A DNA stretch of 64,000 nucleotides from Cliona cf. orientalis (lineage: Eukaryota > Porifera > Demospongiae > Clionaida > Clionaidae), in the NCBI GenBank assembly GCA_963930775.1, contig OZ005689.1:10242854-10306853 (forward strand). Direction: 5' to 3'. Positions within the stretch are counted from its first letter, which is position 1; each line of letters begins with the position of its first letter. This document shows positions 48,351-59,293 of this stretch, one piece after another. The notes under the pieces are model-generated. The model was not told where the DNA came from, did no database searches, and saw only the letters and a list, made by a program, of their open reading frames with translations. Position numbers and translations under genes: made by a program.

Positions 48351-48900
48351 ATACTCCCTTCACAGGTGAAATTAGCAATGATGGCTATTAATTCGATAAT
48401 ATTATGATTATTATCTCAAGCATTTTTGAATTGACATTACAGTGTCCATAGGGCACTGAGAGGTAGTGTCAATAGGGAGCTGCTGTCTGGGGTATTACCC
48501 TTTAATTAGCAGAAACAATAAGGTAATTGATACTGTGCTTGAAGGGAACCACTGCAAAAACGGTAGGGGATTACTATTGAAGAATTGAATGTGTCCGTGG
48601 CACAGCTGAGAGAATTAGTGCATTAAGTACCGTATCTGATCTAATTAACGCACCATGAAAAAATAATTACGAGTGATGGGTGGTGCGCCATTAGAGCCTG
48701 AAAATTATCCTTCGCGACCAGGTGGCGCGCAAAATTTGTACACAAAAGTATATGGACGCGTGGGTGGGTGCATTTAAATAGAGTGTGAAAATTGCGCTTC
48801 AGGCCAAGGTGGCGCATCTATTAGAGAGGCGCGTTAATTAGATCGGATACAGTATAATACAATAATATAAAACAGCATGACTGGTGGATTGTAAGCTATA

Positions 48901-48959
48901 CAAGACCTTAATTGGGGTGCACAAGATGCATGATCGAACACACCCCAGATAAGGTCTTG
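48901..48959. repeat. Foldback hairpin
   Basis: Arms caagaccttaattggggtg and caccccagataaggtcttg surround a loop containing tgcatgatcgaa. The inner part (attggggtgca and the loop) resembles the hairpin at 49954-50018. Confidence 0.75.
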
Positions 48960-49363
48960 CATACAACGTACTAGTTGAGTTTCTCATGACTCCTCTCATC
49001 ATTGGCCCACCCAGTGGCAGAGGATGACGGGGGGAGAGACGCAGTGGATGTGTCACATGTCTACCACAATAGGGATCTATTAAAGGACTATCATGCAAGG
49101 GGGGCACATGCCCCTGATGCCCCCCCCCCCCCCCCCCGCTGGTTCTGCTACCTATGCTACCCTATGATCACCAATACCCCTCTGGTATCCAGTAATTTGC
49201 CCATAAGAACTTCTGTTGCTAGGCGATGGTCAACTACGTACTGTGTACTGCATAATAATAATTATTTAATATTATGGAGATTATATGTGGTATTATGTAT
49301 CTAAGTGGGTATGTGGTGTTATGTTACTTGTCAATGAGTGTGTGAGGGGATACAATAAGTTAT

Positions 49364-49411
49364 AGTTATATGGCAGGCAGGCCAATACAAGGCAGTGGCT
49401 GCCATATAACT
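49364..49411. repeat. Foldback hairpin, 13-bp perfect outer arms
   Basis: agttatatggcag and ctgccatataact flank a second imperfect inverted pair (caggcc/ggcagtgg). Confidence 0.65.
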
Positions 49412-49589
49412 GACTTGTTAGATCTTGACATAGGAATTTAATTAGTACCTATTAATTCTTTTATATTGAGCATGTTGCCCACAGTGTCACTGTGTACACT
49501 AACATGGACCTGTTTGAGACTCTAATCTCTGTATTGGAGAATATTCTGCCACTATTTACCTTGGCAATTATGTGTTTGAGCTGTGTGAT

Positions 49590-50170
49590 ATTAGGGTATT
49601 AATTTGATGTGATTATTAGGCTAGGTATGTATTATGGATTATGAGGGTATATATGAGTATGTGTGATGTGATTGAGATAATTTAATACTCAATTGCGATT
49701 GAGGTGATTAGGGTACATTGTATTATTATTATATTGATCAATGATGGAATAGGGATATATGTGTATGAATCATTGAAGTGATAGTTTAATTGGGTATGTT
49801 CATGAATAGTTTGGAGGTATTAGAGTGTATGGATATTTGTTGGTAGTTGCTTAGCAACCAAAGTTTTTATAGGCAATTTGCAGGCTATGGGAAGGGGTCG
49901 GATCATCATAAAGTAGGCCAATGATGAATAGAGGTCAACTACCAACAAAATAGTTATCTGCCAGTAATTGGGGTGCATTCGACCATGCATCTCATGCACC
50001 CCAATTACTGGCAGATAATTATTATATGTATACTAGTTAATTGTTTGAGAGTGTGATGTGATTAGGGTATGATATGAAAATATTATGTATGTGTGAAGTG
50101 ATTAGGGTATGTATGAGTTGCTTTTAAGTGCTATGTGATTAGGGTATGTGTGATGTGATTAGGGTATTAC
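49590..50170. repeat. Degenerate minisatellite with embedded TTAGGG
   Basis: Units related to tgtgatgtgattagggta recur, most regularly at 50052-50166 (four copies of gtgattagggtat), with decayed versions from 49590 on. The metazoan telomere hexamer TTAGGG is part of each unit but is not in uninterrupted tandem. Confidence 0.7.
49954..50018. repeat. Foldback hairpin, 24-bp perfect arms
   Basis: Arms ttatctgccagtaattgggg(tgca) and the exact reverse complement surround a 17-bp loop (ttcgaccatgcatctca). Confidence 0.9.
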
Positions 50171-50972
50171 AATAGAGTGAAGGTCTGAGTTTGAGAGTGA
50201 ATGCTGTCTGAGTACATTGTATGTCATATAAATAATATTAATTTGGGGAATGTGTTTAAGAGATTGGAGCATATATATATAATGTTGCCAGTGAGCTTTA
50301 CAAACTCAAAGCAGTAACTTTTATGCTGCAGTGGACAGGTGTGTACATAGTGACATTCACACTTTCCTTATAAGGAAGGTGTTAACCCAAACAGACTAAT
50401 TATGTGCACCACTAGGGCTGCATCACTCCATCTGTGGTGGAGACCACCCTGAGCTTCACATACACAATCACTAACTACATTGCACACACTGCATAATCCT
50501 GAATTGAGCTGGAGCCTCAGGAAAGTATAGATCAAGTGCTGCTGTTGGCCAGCTTCATTCACCACCCCTTCCCTCTCTTTGTGGATACTTTAGTAGTACA
50601 CCAGCCAGACCCTCTAGCTCCTCCTTGTTTATTTTCTATTACTGGGGGGTATGAGTCCTCAGCCATAATTCCTGATAGCTCTCTATGATCTTACTAGCAT
50701 ACCAACAGTGCCATTCTCCCTGTGATATGCCAGTGGTGATAATAGAATTCTATTGTGAACATGGCCTATTAGCTATTAAACTGGTATTCTGAAGGGGAAG
50801 CCTGGCTCGTTTCTAAGGGGTCAGAGTTGCACACAGAGGAGGGGGGCACTGGTTTATACATGTAGCTTAAATCGATTAACTTAATGAATAATGATCACTA
50901 TCTACTTTCTTGCTGTTGCTAACACCTGTCCTCGAGTTTATTATAGCTAGTTCACACTTGTATGAAGCATAT

Positions 50973-51202
50973 CAGTGGCGTGTCCAAGGGGGGGGGGGGG
51001 GCTCCGGGTGCTCGAGCACCCCCCTCAGCTCTGGCACAACAGCCAGAACAGTAGCTCAGTGGCAACTCTTTATGCTGATAATCAACAACTGGTAGCCAGA
51101 ACCAACAATGAACTTAAACTTCGCTCTGTAAGCAACGTTTTGGGCGCCGTGGCCTAAAATTTAGCACCTAGCTCCCTCCTTCAAATTCTGGACACGCCAC
51201 TG
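50973..51202. mobile_element. hAT-like MITE, 230 bp, 5-bp target duplication
   Basis: The ends cagtggcgtgtcca and tctggacacgccactg form a near-perfect inverted repeat. A 14-G run lies just inside the left end. CATAT occurs directly on both sides. Confidence 0.75.
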
Positions 51203-52060
51203 CATATTTAGCCGTCACAACAAAGATAGCTAATTATAATAATATTATTATAACAAACAGTACCTCACTATTCACCTCTCGACAAGTGGCATAATATTAG
51301 GTAAATTTTATAAAATCTTCTGGAGTTTTTGAGCTCAACAAGTAGCATCTCTGAAACATTACAATACAGAAACTAGAGAAACATGGCAAGGCTCAACTGC
51401 TATAGTTATGCACATGTGTATACGCACACCATGCACATACAGAGTCATAACCCTTAGAAAAATATCATAATATTATGCAAATAAACGTGATTGACACAGC
51501 TAGTCCATGACAAACGGAATGAACACTGGCCCAAGTAAGCCCTATGACAATACTTGAGCACATACTTATCATTAATTATTATGGTAATGGGGAGAGCTTG
51601 TTTGAAAGATAGCTTGGATTAAATTAATACCATATAGGCGAAAATATTGGCAGTCACATAAGTTAGGCAATTTGGGTCCCAATGGCGCATTTCACACTAT
51701 TCAGCACTTTAAACTGATTTTAAATTGGCGGTTAAGGTATGGTATCGCTATAATATTATTATCTTATACTCTCTTGTTATCATGTGTACATATATTATTA
51801 CATGCATGCAGATCAGAATTTAATTTAGAGGCATACCATCAACCCACCCATTTTTATTCCCTGCCAAATTTTCCAGCTCTATGGTATTACGTAATTCTCC
51901 ATAGGGATAATTATTAGCTAAGTCGACAATAATAAATCATGTCCCTAGGGGGTCGATCTATATCTTTAGGGATAAATTATAAAACCAAAATCATGATGTA
52001 AATTAAAGCTAGGCTGTGTATCAATACATAATATAGTATGTATCCAAATAATTGATAACC

Positions 52061-52420
52061 GCTCTGAGAAAAGGGACCACTCGGGATAAAATTCCATTTT
52101 TTTTACTTTACCAGAACTATAGGATTTTGGCTTCATATTGATATGCTATGTCAATATAGTTGCAAAAGTAAACTATCGTTATGGGCGCAAACAATTGCTC
52201 GGACACATACAATTTAATACAAAATTTAATTAAATATACGCATTTTCCAAAAATCGAATATTATATCTATCTGCGTGTATAAAAATAATGGTCATAACTC
52301 GGCTTATGATCAATATAAATTTTCATGAAACTTGCACCATTGGATTCAGCACACACAGATCAATCCTTTCTAAAAACTCAATTATTATGAAATATCCCGA
52401 GTGGTCCCTTTTCTCAGAGC
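52061..52420. mobile_element. MITE with perfect 28-bp TIRs
   Basis: gctctgagaaaagggaccac(tcgggata) at 52061-52088 is the exact reverse complement of 52393-52420. It is the best-preserved copy of the family found in the last introns of B1 and B2. Confidence 0.85.
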
Positions 52421-53428
52421 AGGTCACAATTAGTCTGAATGGGTAGCTATATCTGACCCCTTTTAGTTTATCCTATATCTATCCTTTGGGGTCGGTATGC
52501 ACAGGTACTCTAGAGCTAGGATATGTACAGTGGAATCCTCTGTATATTCCGAGAGTCTTAATTGGGACAGCTTAAAGTGTCCTGATTAAAAATGTTCTCA
52601 TTTCAGGGGTAGTTTTATGCACTTTTCTAGCTATAGGTTGCTGGAACCATGCTTGGTGTCCTGATTAAGGGAGGTTTCATCATTTCAGGGATGTCCTTAT
52701 AGAGGGGGTCCATGCACTATATACTATAATAATATAGCACTGTGATACCATGGTTGTGGGAGCATCTGAGATGTATAACAATATTTAATTTAAGGCTGAT
52801 GAGTAAATTATTTTGAAATATTGGTTATTATTATTCAGTATTTCCCCCAGCATACCTGAATCAGGGTGGGCCACCCGGTTTGACTTTGGGCTAATTGGAT
52901 AAACATCAAAGAAATGGGTGGAGTTTAAAGCCACAACTTAATTAAAAGCCTATGAATATCATTAAGCACCCGTTTGGATTCTGTTCAGGGGGAATCCCTG
53001 ATTATTAATAATTAATTGTATGATTTGATTATCCCTCACTTCTTTAAAATACCCATCTACCCATCAGACAAATTATTAATCTAATTTAAGATACCCATCA
53101 GACGAATTATTAATTGTTATTTTGAGCCCATAAGACGGAAATTAGATTCTCCAAAAAAAACCCCTGAAGACTAATTAGTGTTCTTCCATGGGGGTGTATC
53201 CTTATTAACTGGAATAGCCCAATTTTATTTCGTCCTAAAATTAATAATCTCAAAAGTATGCAATTGCAAGAGACAAATTTTGATGCTTGCAGTACGTATC
53301 CACATATGAGCTTGAAGTAGTCTACATGCCTCAACCTAATTCTTTTATTGCATGTATAAACGGCCACAGAGACCACGAGCGCTAGTGCGTCTCAGAGCAC
53401 TCTCTGCGCATGTGTATGACAATGGTGG

Positions 53429-53504
53429 CCCACTCGGTTTACCTTCACAGATGAGCCACACCCCCTGGTGGGTGTGGCTCATCTGTGACGATAAACCGAG
53501 TGGG
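53429..53504. repeat. Hairpin just upstream of the jacalin-like gene
   Basis: The arms cccactcggttta + tcacagatgagccacaccc and their reverse complements have a 3-nt internal mismatch and a 6-nt loop. It ends 42 bp before the ATG of the lectin gene, so it lies in its promoter or 5' UTR. Confidence 0.9.
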
Positions 53505-53546
53505 CGTCTTCATCTGACACACCCTCAGATCAGACCAGCGGAGAAA

Positions 53547-54032
53547 ATGGCTACCAATCAACAGTCCCAAGTATTCGGTGGATCTGGCGGTAAGGCGTTT
53601 GATGATCTCGAAAAACATCCTACCATCGTTGGAATCCGCGGACTGATTGTACGTAGTGGTACCAGTATAGATTCATTCCAAGCCGTGTATCAACTGAAGG
53701 ATGGAAGTACTGTTGTTGGTCCTAGGCACGGTGGCTTAGGAGGCTCTGAGAAGCGCTTCATGCTGGATGAGGGAGAAGTGTTGATAGGGATGGAAGGAAA
53801 GACGAGTGGCGTGCTGGTTGATCAGTTGACCTTCTACAGCAATCGAGGTAGACAGTACGGACCATATGGAAGAAGTTGTACTATGCCATTTAAGACTGGA
53901 GGTACAGATCTAGAACTCACCTCATTTTTTGGACGTTCTGGGAAGCTGGTGGACGCACTTGGTGTGAGGTTTACACAGAACAGTCCACAAGGATCATCTT
54001 CAAATGGTAATCTTCAAGTTTTAATAGAGTAG
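53547..54032 (+). CDS. Jacalin-like (beta-prism) lectin
   Basis: A 161-residue protein made of one complete jacalin-like domain: VFGGSGGKAFDD, IVGIRGLIVRSGTSIDSF, VYQLKDGS, HGGLGGSEKRFMLDEGE, LIGMEGKTSGVLVDQLTFYS, then FFGRSGKLVDALGVRF. Known family members bind carbohydrates such as mannose or galactose. The GG near the N-terminus and the G-K-L-V-D-A-L loop correspond to the family's sugar-binding region. There is no signal peptide or TM, so the product is cytosolic or released without one. The start at 53547 is chosen because homology begins there, although the frame is open back to 53352. A possible donor (aaatg|gtaatc near 54006) means a further exon is not excluded. Confidence 0.8.
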   Translation: MATNQQSQVFGGSGGKAFDDLEKHPTIVGIRGLIVRSGTSIDSFQAVYQLKDGSTVVGPRHGGLGGSEKRFMLDEGEVLIGMEGKTSGVLVDQLTFYSNRGRQYGPYGRSCTMPFKTGGTDLELTSFFGRSGKLVDALGVRFTQNSPQGSSSNGNLQVLIE

Positions 54033-55167
54033 AATAGGGGGGCATTTCTTTAAGCATACCCCCTCCCACGTTGATGTTTGAGAGGAGGGAAACTTGAATG
54101 TAGAGGCTGATTGAAGGGAGGAGGGGGTTAAACACTGATTTTGATGAAGGAGGGGGATTGACAAGTTTGATTGCTTCCAAATATAAAATTTGTTATGGCT
54201 TGGAATTTCATGGAGATGATTCCGTCCCTTCTATACACAATCCAGCGTCAATGTTTTCCTAGTTAGTGCTGGTGTTGAAAGAGTGAGTCACATCCATTTG
54301 CATCTCTCCTGGGTGGCAAAAGCCTATTGTGCATATTACCGTACAGTGGGAAAGTTTGGGGAGGCTTACAATTTCGCAATTTGGTGAATTCAGTAAAGAT
54401 TTCCATATTAAAAACTCGCCAATTAAGATTATTGCATGCATGCCCATGGCGCTAAAAATTCAGATCGCCAAATTTAAATTTTGCCAATAATATCTGAGAA
54501 CCAAATTTAATGCTCACCAAAGTTTCTTGCTATATGGTGTATTATAATTGTGGGAGAATTGGCCTATACTGCAGATAGTCTACGTGCTGTGGTCATAGCT
54601 ATGAGAAGTCCACTAGAGATGCATGTGATTTCTAGTGCTCAAAAGCTGCCGATATCGTGCTTATTGCGATACACCCTGCATTCATGCCATTATCTCGTGC
54701 CTCAAGCCTAGTGTGAATGGGCTAAATGGTTGCACTAGAATTACTGTTTCAGTAGCCGTTAGGTTGATTATTTCTACTCCAAAAGACATCAAAGCAGTAG
54801 ATAAGTGCCCATAATGCAAATGTAAGAGCTAGATGCTTAGTTCAACATCCAGCAGTCCAGGTCTGTTATAGCTGATAGCTTTGCTGACTACTTGATTGAC
54901 TCAACAGTGTCAGTAGTATCACATATGTGGATCTAGTAGATGCCCCCTTCACATCTGCAATAGTGCCTCTAATTAGAACAGTTGCAGAAATATTGCACAG
55001 GTCTCAAAGGATCGTCTAAATGGATGGTACCTATATAATTATTACACGGGATCTGGGAATGAGACCAGGGTACTCCCCCTCTCTCTTCTGATGAACGGAT
55101 ATTTCACTGCCAGTGTCAGTTTTAACCTACTGCTTCAATGAATAATGAATATTCATAGGTGGAGAAA

Positions 55168-55198
<31 letters not shown>

Positions 55199-55988
55199 TC
55201 GAGCCACTTTGAAAGAGGGTGGGGGCTGAGCCCCCTCATTTTTCAAGTGTATATACTTTTTATAATATGGATTATACAATAAAAATAAGCCTCAAAACTA
55301 CTCTCAGGAGGCTTCAGAAGCGCTCTTTTGGAGTCAAAAGTTCAAAATTTTCCTGGGGGAGCATGCCCCCAGACCCCCCTAGATGGCTGATGGTTTTTGT
55401 CCCTGGGCTCTGAGCCCCATCACTATTGGAAGGCATTCTCCGTCCTTGATATTATTATATGACTACTATTGTACAAACAATCTGATTGGTCCATTACTGG
55501 GCAATATTCTCCCGTATTACACAGGTACCGGTGGTTATTGCACAGTGCATGCGGGTCGTCATGGAAACAAGTGACGGTAAAAAGAACTGTTCAGCATCTT
55601 GGCATGCTTGGGCTGACCTGCGAGGCTGGCTGTCAAACTCTGCATGGTTCTGTCTACTCCAAGGTATACTTCGCTCATTGTATAGCTCAGAAATTCAGCG
55701 GAAGAGGCTGGGCTCTCCGGTGAACTGGCTACTGTTCGCCACTCACTCGCTAGCTAATTAATCTCACCCTGGGCACGGCTAGGCACGGCTAGCCACAAGG
55801 CTAGAGCACGGCACTCACTAGCACTAGCTGGCTACATTGAAGTGCTTCCTGTGACATTTCCTGTGGTTTATTTTGGTACAAAGCTGTGGAAATAGTGGTT
55901 CAACTCAATTTGTACTTGCACAAACCAAACTATTAACCCAAGCTGCCTGGTTGACTGTATGGCTACTTTGTTGTTCACCTAGTCATAT
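54033..55988. other. Non-coding spacer with a G-run
   Basis: No gene is recognised. A 29-base G homopolymer at 55169-55197 is followed by ctcgagccactttgaaagag and ggggctgagccccctc, a pattern also seen near 47696-47765, suggesting a decayed G/C-ended transposon family. Confidence 0.5.
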
Positions 55989-55991
55989 AAT

Positions 55992-56615
55992 ATTGCACTA
56001 CTTTTGGTCGGGCAATATGGGGAAATATTCAGCTCTCAGATCTGTATTGTCCCTCCGTTCGGTCAGGCCAATACTGCCACCCTCGAGCTGAATACCGTAT
56101 AGCTCCAAATTTTCATGATTCAAAATTTTCGTGAAATTACTAAAAATCACATGAATGTAAATTTTCGTGATTGCTATGTTTTTCGTGACTACCTCCGCGC
56201 CGCGGCGCCTGCAAGGACAATTCACGTTGTCGCTCCACCCGCAATTCTTACACGTGCACGTGGCATTGGGCTAGATCTAGATAATGATGAGCCGTTTCGA
56301 ATTCCAGTCTTGCATCAGAGGCTTAGGAGAGACACGTACGGGAGACTTCTAACTTTCGTGATCCGTTTGCTGTGAAAGAACGTTACACGTACACGCAGGT
56401 ACGTGCAAGTGCTCGCTATCCACCAGCGCGCGCTAGCGCACGCTGCGCTGCGCTGCACTGCATGTAGCCACGCCCACCATAAGCTTAATACTAAATTTTC
56501 GTGAGGAAAATTTTCGTGATAGAAGTCAAGTCACGAAATTCACAAAAATATTGTGCCACAAAAATTTGGTGCTATACTGTATTTCCCCATATTGCCCTCC
56601 CTGTAGTGCAGTAAT
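55992..56615. mobile_element. Outer TIR element enclosing a second one
   Basis: attgcactacttttggtcgg(gcaatatggggaaata) at 55992-56028 is matched in reverse by tatttccccatattgccctc...gtgcagtaat at 56580-56615. The two arms bracket the element at 56093-56581. Confidence 0.6.
56093..56581. mobile_element. Inner TIR element, 489 bp
   Basis: The ends taccgtatagctccaaattt and aaatttggtgctatactgta are inverted copies with TA at both borders. Several aattttcgtga motifs lie subterminally in both orientations. The centre is very GC-rich (ctccgcgccgcggcgcc; gcgcgcgctagcgcacgc). Confidence 0.65.
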
Positions 56616-57337
56616 ATATATATACTGCCCACCAGCATAAACCATAAAAATGGATGGATGAGTTACTAATAATGTGTTTTTATTGTGGCCAAGAGGGGCA
56701 CTCCTTCGTCGACCTTCGCTTGTTTGCATCTGCCGGACAGCTAGCAATGGGGGTCACCACCCTTGTTGATGACCCTCATCGCTCGACCACGTGCACCCTT
56801 GCTCACTAGATCAACAGCCAAGCAGCTACCAGTGAGAGTAGTTTGATGATCCTCACTGCTAGCTGCTCAGCAAATGATATTATAACCTTGTCCCCAGGCT
56901 CCTCCGAATGCTGCGTACATGTCTCGCAAGCTAGGGCATCAAGAGAGGGTGGTGACCCCTCACTATTAGCTTCTTGGCAGTTAATCTAGCCTCGTCTCCA
57001 TGTAAGCGAGGATCCTTGAATGAGGCTGGTGACCCTTACTGCTACCCATTCAGCAATCATTTGGTGAGCAACAGTTGTGGGCCAAACGAGGGTGGTCAAC
57101 AAGTAAGGATATCAACCATCATTGCTAGCCATTTAATAATGGATGCAAACAAGTGAAGGTCAATGAAAGTGTGCCGTTCATGGCCACCGTAGTTTTCATA
57201 CCTGTTCCTAATTGTGTTGTACTAGTATAGCTTCAGTAATTAGTTGTCTTTTCAGTGAGTTTAGTTAGTTTCTGTTTTTAATTAAGGAGCAGTGGATTAT
57301 TTTAGTTTAGTTCTAGTAATTAAAATTAAGGGGACCA

Positions 57338-57604
57338 ATGCACGTCTGTAATTATTATGCAGAGATGGAAACTGAAGAAGCAGTACTTGAGAGAGAGTCA
57401 AGTACTGCCATTGAGACAGAGGAGGGAATACTCCGAAAGGATCATGGAAATGAGGTTCTCGTACCAAATTCTAAAGAAGCTCGGTCTATTGCCACCACCA
57501 AGAGCTGTCCAGCAGACCAGAATGAACAGGATCAAGTCATAAGCCCCAGGTACACGAAAACTCGGAGTGGTCGAATCTCCAAGCCTCCAGATAGATTTAG
57601 CTAG
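57338..57604 (+). pseudogene. Short frame resembling the C-terminus of a retroelement polyprotein
   Basis: An 88-codon frame with an acidic first half ends RYTKTRSGRISKPPDRFS and a stop. The TRSGR-x-x-KPPDR ending resembles, from memory, the tail after the integrase of Ty3-like and related retroelements. No protease, RT or integrase is found beside it, so it would be a remnant at most. Confidence 0.3.
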
Positions 57605-58230
57605 ATCTATGTGAGATGAGTTGTATCCCAGAGTAGTATTGTTAGCGTTATAAGTATATCCTCTTGTGAGTTAACAATTGCAATGATTCTTTTTAACACA
57701 TCAGAAATATAGTTTTTTTTATATTGCATATTATATATTTTTTGTAATGCATATCTAAAATACAAGTAAGAACAACTGAAGAATTACAATTAAGTAGGCA
57801 TGGTAGGGCCAAAAAGTACAGAAATAAGAATAGGAGGCACATCCTGTAGGAATGTATCTCACATCCTGCATGTAGGAATGTATCTCATCTGTTATTATCC
57901 CTACTTCTCTTGTTTCTGTACATGTACTGGAATGGATGCGTGTGTGGGGCCAGGTATGTGCTCTAAAGAGCTTGTGTAGCAATGTCCTGGCATTGTTGAC
58001 ACTACTGGCAAGGAATTTCCCTTATTGGCACATCATTATTGGTCAAGTCCTTATCTGTGTGTATTATCATGGGCTTAGGAAAGCCATCTGCAAAAATGAC
58101 AACCTTTACTGCGTAGATGTGTGTGCACTCATGATGTTTATTACTACAGTGTGGATTTACAGCCACCTCTCTGCGTATCTGGTTGTTATTGATATATTAT
58201 TATGATACACATAGTATTTTTCAGTTGAAC
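57605..58230. other. Non-coding spacer
   Basis: It contains an old repeat block (about 57798-57850, ggccaaaaagtacagaaataag and so on) similar to 19497-19535, and a short tandem of 'catcctg(ca)tgtaggaatgtatctca' at about 57840-57890. No gene is seen. Confidence 0.45.
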
Positions 58231-58329
58231 TAGCCTCGTACCCAGGCCATCCCATGTTTTTCAATGTGCAACGTTGATAAACATGCATGGGCACATTGAA
58301 AAACATGGGATGGCCTGGGTACGAGGCTA
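58231..58329. repeat. Foldback hairpin, 38-bp perfect arms
   Basis: tagcctcgtacccaggccat(cccatgtttttcaatgtg) is exactly inverted at 58292-58329, with a 23-bp loop between. It shares the outer gcctcgt-cccaggc core with the hairpin at 46165-46238. Confidence 0.92.
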
Positions 58330-59254
58330 AGTTGAACAGCATCTATATCTATTATAGTCATTTTAGTTGTGTGTCTCATGTATACTACAACTAGCTGACC
58401 ATTCTGTGGTAACCCTACATCGGTCCCTGTCAGAAAATTTTCAGAACATGTACAGTCAGCTAGTTGGGTATACATGAAATCGACGACTGTATACCCGGGG
58501 TACATGATGACTTCCTGATGTTGTACAAGCTAATGACACTGAAACCAAAAGAGCTCGAGGATCAGATAATACAATTTGTATATTTGTAGTGGTACATGAT
58601 TTAGTGCATCATCCATTTCTATTGTCTTACCAAACAGGTGTGTATTGTTGAATTGTCATGGTGAATGTTGTACTGATCTGTCTGGCACAGTAATGCATAC
58701 TGCATGAAACTGTCATGACTGGTAAGTACATATTTACCTGGAGCCATGATTGATATCTGGTCCTTCAGCTTTAAAGTAAGTTTGCTCACCTCCAACATTA
58801 AGCAGTTTTATAGGTTGCTGCGCCTCCTAATTAAGTATTTAGGGAGGGACATGATCTCCAGGTAATGCAGCAGCCATAATTATTTATAAAGTATGTGATA
58901 GGAGTATACATATTATTATACTAATGTTAGATAACATGATGTAACTCATGAGCTGCAAGTTGCACTGCAAACGCAGGTATTTTATCGGGGTCAGAAGAGG
59001 ATAATTATTTATTAATAGCTGGCAGTAAATCAGTGATTGTGGTTAATTTGCCTGGCAGTAGTGGTTTTGTGTAGTGAGCTGACAGGTAGCCAGCTAATTT
59101 AGAGCCACAATCTAAATAATGTGGTTTCCTTATAGCAACAAAGCTGGCAAAATTTAATGAAGAATAATTGTGATCACCTGGAGGCAATACCGCATGGAAA
59201 GTAGAAGCATGGAAGCCAACAGACAAAAAAAATGGGAGAGGATCATGCAGGGAT

Positions 59255-59293
<39 letters not shown>

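Larger units (their letters stand above)
47944..53221. repeat. 46-bp inverted repeat pair 5.3 kb apart
   Basis: 47944-47989 (tgggctattccagttaataa...gaacacta) and 53176-53221 are reverse complements with one mismatch. Inside each end lie tandem 'gactaatta(t)' type repeats. They could be the termini of one large transposon or two solo copies of a smaller element in opposite orientation. No transposase-like frame is visible between them. Confidence 0.55.

Noticed and set aside
47944-53221. A CRISPR-like or prokaryotic array from the regularly spaced repeats
   Set aside because: The units are contiguous minisatellites and foldbacks with no spacer-repeat pattern, in clearly eukaryotic DNA.
53352-53546. 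N-terminal extension of the lectin frame
   Set aside because: It translates the hairpin repeat. Jacalin homology starts only after the ATG at 53547.
54259-54447. Short minus-strand frames behind the lectin gene
   Set aside because: They have no recognisable features and poor complexity, and nothing ties them to a gene.
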